This document shows, piece by piece, positions 22,330-26,889 of a stretch of DNA of 26,889 nt (position 1 is its first letter; each line of letters opens with the position of its first letter). The DNA comes from JAWAFD01 sp964467175 (GTDB lineage: Archaea > Micrarchaeota > Micrarchaeia > Anstonellales > J096), in NCBI GenBank assembly GCA_964467175.1, contig CAYXNY010000004.1, positions 1 through 26,889 on the forward strand. The letters are read 5' to 3'. The notes under the pieces are model-generated. The model was not told the DNA's origin. It worked only from the letters and a program-made list of their open reading frames with translations, and did no database searches. Both the position numbers and the translations under genes were made by a program.

Positions 22330-22335
22330 TTTAAA
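22330..22335 (-). promoter_or_regulatory. TATA box for the DJ-1/PfpI gene
   Basis: TTTAAATA on the minus strand, core centred 25.5 nt upstream of the ATG at 22307. It lies just before the tRNA gene on the other strand. The tRNA more likely uses CATAAATA at about 22304-22311, which overlaps the DJ-1 start codon, so the two divergent promoters are interleaved. Confidence 0.45.
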
Positions 22336-22347
22336 AGTTGTGCTAGT

Positions 22348-22494
22348 GCCAGGGTGGCAGAACCAGGTAATGCGCCAGACTTGAGAGACAAACCTCATAG
22401 GGGGCTTCGCCCCCTCCCCAAACTTTTGTGGTGGAGGAGAACAAGAAATCTGGTGCCCCTCGTGGGCTTAGGAGTTCAAATCTCCTCCCTGGCG
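22348..22494 (+). tRNA. tRNA-Ser (anticodon TGA) with intron
   Basis: The acceptor stem is GCCAGGG (22348-22354) with CCCTGGC (22487-22493) and discriminator G (22494), typical for serine; CCA is not encoded. Other parts are a D-arm GCA/TGC (22357-22373), an anticodon stem CCAGA (22375-22379) with TCTGG (22449-22453), a class II variable arm GCCC/GGGC (22455-22467) and a T-arm AGGAG-TTCAAAT-CTCCT (22470-22486). The anticodon loop is interrupted after CTTGAG. Removing about 62 nt (22386-22447) leaves a 7-nt loop with anticodon TGA. CTTG and CAAG can pair to form a bulge-helix-bulge for the archaeal splicing endonuclease. Confidence 0.92.
22386..22447 (+). other. tRNA-Ser intron at canonical position 37/38
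   Basis: The roughly 62-nt intron follows anticodon-loop position 37. Its first part is GACAAACC then a GGGGGC-TTC-GCCCCC hairpin (22400-22414), a module also found right after the tRNA (22496-22521) and again at 22702-22729. The 3-nt bulges AGA and AAA flank the 4-bp CTTG/CAAG helix. Exact cut sites are uncertain by a base, but either choice preserves anticodon TGA. Confidence 0.8.
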
Positions 22495-22495
22495 A

Positions 22496-22521
22496 GACAA
22501 ACCGCAGGGGGCAAAGCCCCC
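22496..22521 (+). repeat. GACAAACC-hairpin module, copy 2
   Basis: GACAAACCGCA is followed by GGGGGC-AAA-GCCCCC. It begins two bases after the tRNA 3' end and directly abuts the large structured element. The stem matches the intron copy while the loop differs (AAA against TTC), as expected if the stem is conserved. It may aid tRNA 3' processing or termination. Confidence 0.6.
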
Positions 22522-22700
22522 TAAGCATAAGAATAACCTAAAGGGGGATGGCGAGTAACACGGTGGAACAAGTGCCACCAGAGGGTTAGTATGGTTGGTG
22601 GCACCTAAGCCCTCACCCAAAAGCATAGTAAGGTTGGGTGAGGGTTGTTCCGCCGTGTTAGGGGGAAAATGAGAAAAACATTAAGCTTCCCCCAAGTCGA
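22522..22700 (+). repeat. large structured element, copy A (three-way junction)
   Basis: An inverted copy lies at 26243-26418. The core (from 22541) is about 94% identical. The outer stem is TAACACGGTGGAACAA (22556-22571) with 22645-22660, 16 pairs including one wobble. Inside are hairpin 1 (GTGCCACCA 22572-22580 with 22596-22604) and hairpin 2 (CCCTCACCCAA 22610-22620 with 22634-22644), joined by CTAAG. Both loops contain TAGTANGG. A fourth stem GGGGGAA/TTCCCCC (22661-22667, 22687-22693) follows. There is no credible reading frame. It may be a structured RNA gene, a MITE-like element or a protein-binding site; no transposase is present. Confidence 0.8.
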
Positions 22701-22701
22701 A

Positions 22702-22729
22702 GACAAACCGCGGAGGGGGCTTCGCCCCC
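22702..22729 (+). repeat. GACAAACC-hairpin module, copy 3
   Basis: GACAAACCGCGGA is followed by GGGGGC-TTC-GCCCCC and then AAAAAA. It directly abuts the other end of the large structured element, in the same orientation as copy 2, so copies 2 and 3 bracket the element. Confidence 0.6.
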
Positions 22730-22791
22730 AAAAAATTCTAAATGATTCCCTACATGTCGAATTAAGGGGGGTGGGGGGTAGAGGAAAACGG
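22730..22791 (+). other. G-run spacer
   Basis: Between the third hairpin module and the terminator lies a stretch with three runs of six G (22766-22771, 22773-22778, 22790-22795) and a short GAGG. On the plus strand this could form a G-quadruplex. No gene is seen. Confidence 0.4.
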
Positions 22792-22808
22792 GGGGAACGA
22801 AGTTCCCC
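22792..22808 (-). terminator. hairpin after the 570-residue gene
   Basis: GGGGAAC and GTTCCCC form a 7-bp stem with a 3-nt loop, 9 nt beyond the stop codon of the minus-strand gene, followed by CCGTTTTCC. It probably marks the transcript end or protects it. Confidence 0.45.
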
Positions 22809-22817
22809 TGGTTTCTC

Positions 22818-24530
22818 TTATCTAACCACAACATTGTCGCCAGGTTTGGGCAGCTGGGATTTATCGGTTTTAGTTTTTTTGTCTTCTAGCTGTTTGGCTT
22901 CAAGATTAAGGATATTAGCTATTGTTTTTGGGAGAAGAGAGCGAATAGATGTTGACTCACCAATATGTTTGTCGTTCAGGGCTAAAAGTTCTTCGTAAAG
23001 ATCTTTAATCAGTTTCTTCCTATCATCCGGCACTTTAGAATTTTTATAAACATCTTCCCATCTTTTTAGAACGGATTCCAACTCTCTAGCTTGAACGCAG
23101 GTTATGTTGAATATCGTTATTTCAGTTCTGTAAGTTATTCCTTCTATTTTCTCATTATTCGGTGCAAAGTATGAAATGCTCATGATTAATTTTTCATTTA
23201 TAGAATTGTAGTTTCCTGTTATGTAGAAGTTTTTTGGGTATATCGAAAACTCAAAATTATGCCCATTATTAGAAAAGCCATCACTGAGCAAAGAACTTTT
23301 TCCACGTCCGTTCGCTTCAACTACAAATGAGGTATTTCCATTGCTTATCAACACGCTCCGCGTTATTAATTCATAGTAATCGGAAAGGAAAGCGTCGCAA
23401 AGAGGGATGTTATTTTCGCTTGCAAACACAAGAGCTGCGAGAAGAGCTTCCGCTGTTTCTTTTTTCTCACGGAAATATTTTTCTATACCTGCCAGATATC
23501 CCTTTAACACGCTAATATCCCCAGCATAGCGGATGGAGATATTTACATCCTCACTCGGTTTTGGATAAAGATTGCTTAAAACAAAATAGTTGTAGTATGC
23601 ACCATTAATCTTAACCTCATAAGTTTGCATTATCTTTCCCTTATAACTCACGTGCTCGCTATTGTAAGGCTTCGGAAACATGCTCGTATCTTTTTTTAGG
23701 CCCTGCACATAATTGTATACGGAATCCTTTTCAAAAATCAGATATTCGTTGCTGCTTCCATAAAGCGCGTAGAATTTGCGCGAATCCATGTTTAATACGC
23801 TCAAAGCATATTTAACAAATTCTGCGTCGAGCACAAACTTATTTTGCGCTGCATATTCAAACAGGGAAATAACTTGGAAGTATCTTTCTTCATATATTTT
23901 CAAGCTAAAAAGATCTCCACCGTCAACAAAACTGAAAAGAGCGCCGACGGCATAAACGTCCTCATATTTTTTGCTATAAAGAAGGGTAAGGTTTGAAAGC
24001 CCATTTCTGTTTACAACAGGAAAAGAGAATTCAGTTACATCGACATCGGCATATCCTTTATCCATTTTCGGCAATTCACTTAATATTCTATGTTTTGCAT
24101 CATTAATCTTCTTTTCCAGAGTTTTTCTTAGCGGATCATTAGATGGATAAAAGAGGAGAAAAAGCTCAGGGTTTCCCTGCGCTACTATCTGCTCTGCAAT
24201 GTTGTTTGCAACAGAATCTGGATGAAGCATGCCGGAAAATTCGATATTCGGCGCCCAGCTCAATCCCTCATAATTTTTCATCCCATCAAGCACGGCTAAA
24301 GTGGCGTTTATCATCTGGAGGGAAGAAACTATCTGAGAGGTTGAAAGGGAAGAAAGAATGCTGTCTGGGGTGTTCAAAACGAGGTTTTTGGCGATAGTAT
24401 ACGTATGCGTTGCGGATGAGTCATTCTTATTTGCATTTTCTAAAGCTTGGATGTACTCTCCTTGAATATTCGTAGTATCGGCCTGAACAGGCTGGCTTAG
24501 CCCAAGCAATAGCAAAATTTTTTCAATCAT
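22818..24530 (-). CDS. large exported protein, unknown function
   Basis: This 570-residue protein is not recognised. It begins MIEKILLLLGLSQPVQADTT, a short signal peptide with probable cleavage after QPVQA. The remainder is soluble and mixed alpha/beta, with many Asn, Ser and Tyr and few basic residues, and no second membrane segment. Segments such as YNYVQGLKKDTSMFPKPYNS and AYYNYFVLSNLYPKP suggest an extracellular or surface protein. It is AT-richer than the operons nearby and lies between inverted copies of the large structured element, so transfer as an accessory unit is possible. A TATA box about 27 nt before the ATG suggests its own leaderless mRNA. Confidence 0.65.
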   Translation of the reverse strand: MIEKILLLLGLSQPVQADTTNIQGEYIQALENANKNDSSATHTYTIAKNLVLNTPDSILSSLSTSQIVSSLQMINATLAVLDGMKNYEGLSWAPNIEFSGMLHPDSVANNIAEQIVAQGNPELFLLFYPSNDPLRKTLEKKINDAKHRILSELPKMDKGYADVDVTEFSFPVVNRNGLSNLTLLYSKKYEDVYAVGALFSFVDGGDLFSLKIYEERYFQVISLFEYAAQNKFVLDAEFVKYALSVLNMDSRKFYALYGSSNEYLIFEKDSVYNYVQGLKKDTSMFPKPYNSEHVSYKGKIMQTYEVKINGAYYNYFVLSNLYPKPSEDVNISIRYAGDISVLKGYLAGIEKYFREKKETAEALLAALVFASENNIPLCDAFLSDYYELITRSVLISNGNTSFVVEANGRGKSSLLSDGFSNNGHNFEFSIYPKNFYITGNYNSINEKLIMSISYFAPNNEKIEGITYRTEITIFNITCVQARELESVLKRWEDVYKNSKVPDDRKKLIKDLYEELLALNDKHIGESTSIRSLLPKTIANILNLEAKQLEDKKTKTDKSQLPKPGDNVVVR

Positions 24531-24552
24531 GAGTATATATTATCTACCATAA

Positions 24553-24562
24553 TATTTATAAA
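24553..24562 (-). promoter_or_regulatory. TATA box for the 570-residue gene
   Basis: TTTATAAATA on the minus strand is centred about 26-28 nt before the ATG at 24530, consistent with a leaderless mRNA. The surrounding 106-bp spacer is strongly AT-rich and also holds the divergent promoter of the membrane protein gene. Confidence 0.45.
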
Positions 24563-24608
24563 CCTTATATAATCATTTTTAATAACAAATTTCACGCACA
24601 AAAACCTT

Positions 24609-24614
24609 TTTAAA
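24609..24614 (+). promoter_or_regulatory. TATA box for the membrane protein/MEMO operon
   Basis: TTTTTAAATT has its TTTAAA core centred 25.5 nt before the ATG at 24637, giving a leaderless mRNA for the two-gene operon. Confidence 0.5.
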
Positions 24615-24636
24615 TTAAAAAGAAAAATAACTCGGC

Positions 24637-25341
24637 ATGAAAGCTTTCAAGCTTGCTCTTGAGGATTTTAGGAAGCATTTAGACACGGTATGGGTATTCT
24701 CGCTTGCAGCAGCAATAGGGGTGTTGATGTTTGCGATGGCCCAGTACCCGACTTACTCGGCACTTGGAGGGGTTTTTCTGAGAACCGGGAGTTTGCCGGA
24801 TGTAGGAATAGCGGATTTTCTGATAACGATTGTTGTTTATGGAATTTCCCTCCTGCTCATCTCCTCTGCGGTTGCGGGAGCTATGCTCATAATCGCGCAC
24901 AGGAGGACGAAAAAAATAATAAAAACCGAACTCTGGAAAAAGCTTCCTTTCTTCGCGGCGAACACATTTTTTCTTTACGCATTCCTCACCCTAATTCTTC
25001 TCGCCATGCAGGTATTCTCTGTTCCACACTACCCTCTGCTTGCATTCCTGCTTTTCTACACAACTTTCTACATTGTTCCGGCAATGATAGTGGAGAATGA
25101 ACCTTTAGGAATCGCGCTCATTCCGGCCCTGAAAATGCTTAGAAAAAACCCGCTCATGCCTTTCCTATGGGCGGTTTTTGGGTTTGTTGTTCTGGCGCTC
25201 GCTGAACTGATAACGCAGGCAGTCCTGCCCTATGAAATCGCAAGGTATGTTGTTTTGTTTTTTAACGGCATTGTACTTTTGCCATACCTTTCTTTTGTTC
25301 AGGCGCACATGTACATGGAAAGGTATCCATTAGCAAGGTGA
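24637..25341 (+). CDS. six-helix integral membrane protein, unknown function
   Basis: This 234-residue protein has hydrophobic helices at about 17-35, 61-87, 107-128, 131-152, 173-196 and 201-222. A basic cytosolic loop (HRRTKKIIKTELWKK) follows helix 2. The fourth helix is followed by a PAMIVENEPLGIALIPALKM segment, a pattern seen in uncharacterised archaeal membrane families with an ALxxSWxLxxxN-like motif. No catalytic motif is seen. Its last codons carry AGGTGA, which is both the stop and the ribosome-binding site of the MEMO gene, so the two are coupled. Confidence 0.7.
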   Translation: MKAFKLALEDFRKHLDTVWVFSLAAAIGVLMFAMAQYPTYSALGGVFLRTGSLPDVGIADFLITIVVYGISLLLISSAVAGAMLIIAHRRTKKIIKTELWKKLPFFAANTFFLYAFLTLILLAMQVFSVPHYPLLAFLLFYTTFYIVPAMIVENEPLGIALIPALKMLRKNPLMPFLWAVFGFVVLALAELITQAVLPYEIARYVVLFFNGIVLLPYLSFVQAHMYMERYPLAR

Positions 25342-25345
25342 AAAA

Positions 25346-26182
25346 ATGAGATTCCCTGCGGTTGCTGGAAGTTTTTACCCTGCGAACGAGAGGCAGCTTA
25401 AGAAAATGGTTGAGGATGCGCTGGAATTCGGAAGGAGCAAGGTGAAGCCCAGCATGAAATATTATGGAGGCATAGTTCCTCATGCAGGATATGTTTTTTC
25501 AGCGAAAGTTGCAGGAGTAACATTCGCCGCACTTGAGGAGAGGATAAAAAAGGCCGAAACAGCAGTGCTCATCGGCCCGAACCATTATGGGTTGGGAAGC
25601 ATAGTTTCCCTTTCGCTTGAGGACTGGCAGACTCCTCTCGGAGTGATGAAGAACGATGCGGAACTTGGAAAAAGGATACAGGAGGAGGGGCAGTACATAG
25701 ATTTTGACGAGGAGGGGCACAGGAGGGAGCACAGCATAGAGGTGCAGGTTCCTTTTTTGCAAAGCATAAACCCAAACATAAAAATAGTTCCGATAAGCAT
25801 GATGGAGCAGGGGTTTGATTTTGCAGAAGATGTGGGAACTGCTGTTTACAGCGCTGTTGAGAATGAAAAGGTTGTGGTGATCGCAAGCACAGACCTAAAC
25901 CACTATGTTGCTCCGGAAAAGGCGGTTGTTCTGGATGGGATTGCGATAAAGGGAATAGAAACAAACGATGCGAAGAAATTTATAGAAGTCGTTGAAAAAA
26001 ACGACCTCTCTGTATGCGGGGTTGGGCCTGTCGCCGCTTTGCTTATATACTCAAAACTTTCAGACTATAAGCCAAAATTCCTTTACTATGCAAACTCCGG
26101 CGAAGCGAAAGTTCCGGGGTATAATGCAGAAAGCGAGGGGGTTGTGGGCTACGGAAGTTTTGTGCTGGAGGAAAAAAGATAA
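25346..26182 (+). CDS. MEMO1-family protein (AmmeMemoRadiSam protein B)
   Basis: A 278-residue member of the MEMO1 family, related to class III extradiol dioxygenases. Metal-site candidates are His46 (GGIVPHAGYVF), His80 (LIGPNHYG) and the STDLNHYV histidine. The start MRFPAVAGSFYPANERQL and the C-terminal GVVGYGSFV are family-typical. In several archaea this gene sits next to mevalonate kinase and isopentenyl phosphate kinase genes. Here it is 3.7 kb from ipk, so a link to isoprenoids is suggestive only. It starts 4 nt after the membrane protein gene. Confidence 0.92.
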   Translation: MRFPAVAGSFYPANERQLKKMVEDALEFGRSKVKPSMKYYGGIVPHAGYVFSAKVAGVTFAALEERIKKAETAVLIGPNHYGLGSIVSLSLEDWQTPLGVMKNDAELGKRIQEEGQYIDFDEEGHRREHSIEVQVPFLQSINPNIKIVPISMMEQGFDFAEDVGTAVYSAVENEKVVVIASTDLNHYVAPEKAVVLDGIAIKGIETNDAKKFIEVVEKNDLSVCGVGPVAALLIYSKLSDYKPKFLYYANSGEAKVPGYNAESEGVVGYGSFVLEEKR

Positions 26183-26194
26183 ACTCGAAACCCA

Positions 26195-26232
26195 GGGGAG
26201 GTCGTAGAATGTTTTTAGATGACGACCTCCCC
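26195..26232. repeat. 11-bp inverted repeat after the MEMO gene
   Basis: GGGGAGGTCGT (26195-26205) pairs with ACGACCTCCCC (26222-26232) across a 16-nt T-rich loop, 13 nt past the MEMO stop and next to the inverted copy of the large structured element. A competing pairing of GTAGAA with TTCTAC on the minus strand is possible. It may terminate or stabilise the transcript. Confidence 0.55.
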
Positions 26233-26242
26233 CATGTTCTAC

Positions 26243-26418
26243 TCGACTTGGGGGAAGCTTAATGTTTTTCTCATTTTCCCCTAACACGGCGGAACAACCC
26301 TCACCCAACCTTACTATGCTTTTGGGTGAGGGCTTAGGTGCCACCAACCGTACTATTCTTTTGGTGGCACTTGTTCCACCTGTTACTCGCCTACCCCCTT
26401 ATGTAATTCTTAAGCTTA
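26243..26418 (-). repeat. large structured element, copy B (inverted)
   Basis: Reverse-complement copy of 22522-22700. Hairpin stems are unchanged: CCCTCACCCAA 26298-26308 with 26322-26332, and GTGCCACCA 26338-26346 with 26362-26370. One outer-stem strand (26371-26385) has lost a base against 26282-26297. Most substitutions fall in the hairpin 1 loop, yet TAGTANGG is kept there. Homology weakens beyond 26400 but continues to about 26418. With copy A it bounds a segment of about 3.9 kb with three genes. Confidence 0.8.
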
Positions 26419-26486
26419 ATTCACGCTCGCTTGCTTAAAGATAGGTTTTTAACCATTTTCTTTCTAATTATAATAGGCGGGTTAGT
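26419..26486 (+). promoter_or_regulatory. AT-rich promoter region of the last gene
   Basis: GGTTTTTAACC (26444-26454) is a TATA-like palindrome about 38 nt before the ATG at 26487, giving a leader of around 12 nt that contains GGCGGG as a weak ribosome-binding sequence. ATTATAATAGG (26467-26477) is too close to serve as a leaderless TATA. Confidence 0.3.
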
Positions 26487-26889
26487 ATGGTAGAAAGAGG
26501 AAAGGTATGGAGGAATATAGTTTTGCCTGTTCTGATCGGAGCAGCAACAGTTCTAACTCCATTAACTTTTAGGAGCAAAACTCCTTTAGAAGATAGAAAC
26601 CCTCCTATTGTCCAAGTTGCTCAATTAAGAGCAGAAAAAGAAAAGGAAGACACAGTTTATCTTCCTCAAGCTGTAATTGATTCTGCCTTTGGTTGGAAGT
26701 ACGGAAATGTTATAGAGTGGAATAAGTATATCCTCGACAACTATTCTTACCCAAAGCTAATAAAAATTGGAGATAGATGGGCTATTGCAACAGACCATGA
26801 TGGAGTATCTGTCAGGGAATTGGATGGAAGCAGTAATATAGGAAAAGAAAAATTCGGGATGACAATAAGTGTTGAAGAGTTTAAGAAAG
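26487..26889 (+). CDS. putative membrane-anchored or exported protein, 3'-truncated
   Basis: The frame is open from an ATG to the window end, giving about 134 residues. The N-terminus has a basic start and a hydrophobic stretch (NIVLPVLIGAATVLTPLTF) that suits a signal anchor. It is followed by a polar region and segments such as SYPKLIKIGDRWAIATDHDG, which suggest a beta-rich extracellular domain. Style and composition resemble the other exported unknown proteins of this window. No family is recognised, and the true length is unknown. Confidence 0.6.
   Translation, partial: MVERGKVWRNIVLPVLIGAATVLTPLTFRSKTPLEDRNPPIVQVAQLRAEKEKEDTVYLPQAVIDSAFGWKYGNVIEWNKYILDNYSYPKLIKIGDRWAIATDHDGVSVRELDGSSNIGKEKFGMTISVEEFKK

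Noticed and set aside
22548..22589. A 13-codon ORF (MASNTVEQVPPEG) inside structured element A.
   Set aside because: The start codon and frame are not kept in the inverted copy, whereas the stems are.
22386..22729. CRISPR array from the three GACAAACC-hairpin modules.
   Set aside because: Only three copies, with unequal spacing, one inside a tRNA intron, and no cas genes in view.
22541..26400. A composite transposon formed by the inverted elements.
   Set aside because: No transposase or integrase gene and no target-site duplication could be recognised; the inverted repeats alone do not prove mobility.
26479..26491. The 13-mer GGGTTAGTATGGT at the last gene's start is identical to the hairpin 1 loop of element A (22583-22595).
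   Set aside because: Several chance 13-base matches are expected in a window of this size, and the match is not kept in element B.

Overview
The window is archaeal. It carries a long ribosomal-protein operon with archaeal/eukaryotic-type members (eL19, eL32, eS4, an aIF1/SUI1 gene), an archaeal AdkA-type adenylate kinase, a DUF106 membrane protein, an intron-containing tRNA, GGTGA-type ribosome-binding sites and TATA-type promoters. Compact gene packing and unknown exported proteins would suit a DPANN lineage (Micrarchaeota- or Diapherotrites-like), but that placement is inference; nothing here fixes the taxon.

Layout. 1-123 is the end of a TGS-domain GTPase on the plus strand. 206-958 is a putative lipoprotein on the minus strand. 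992-15418 is one minus-strand operon, read from high to low coordinates: L3, L4, L23, L2, S19, L22, S3, L29, aIF1, S17, L14, L24, S4e, L5, S14, S8, L6, L32e, L19e, L18, S5, L30, L15, SecY, adenylate kinase, DUF106. Neighbours mostly overlap by ATGA or lie a few bases apart. Exceptions are a 56-nt S3/L29 overlap, two structured spacers beside aIF1, and a reading-frame break in L22. About 190 nt upstream of L3 form a leader with mutually exclusive long-range and local hairpins.

15.6-17.5 kb holds AT-rich spacers and two unrecognised genes. 17.5-21.7 kb encodes the later steps of the archaeal (anhydromevalonate) mevalonate pathway: both subunits of phosphomevalonate dehydratase, a UbiD-family anhydromevalonate phosphate decarboxylase, the UbiX flavin prenyltransferase that supplies prenyl-FMN, and divergently isopentenyl phosphate kinase. 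Together they would turn mevalonate 5-phosphate into isopentenyl diphosphate for membrane lipids. One palindromic TATA box appears to drive both directions.

21.7-26.9 kb holds a DJ-1/PfpI gene with two plausible starts, a tRNA-Ser(TGA) with an intron, and a roughly 3.9-kb segment bounded by two inverted copies of a structured element of about 175 bp. The segment contains a large exported unknown protein, a six-helix membrane protein and a MEMO1-family gene. A truncated exported protein ends the window. The structured element folds as a three-way junction whose two hairpin loops share the motif TAGTANGG in both copies. A smaller hairpin module brackets one copy and also forms part of the tRNA intron. 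These elements and the L3 leader are the strongest candidates for undescribed biology.
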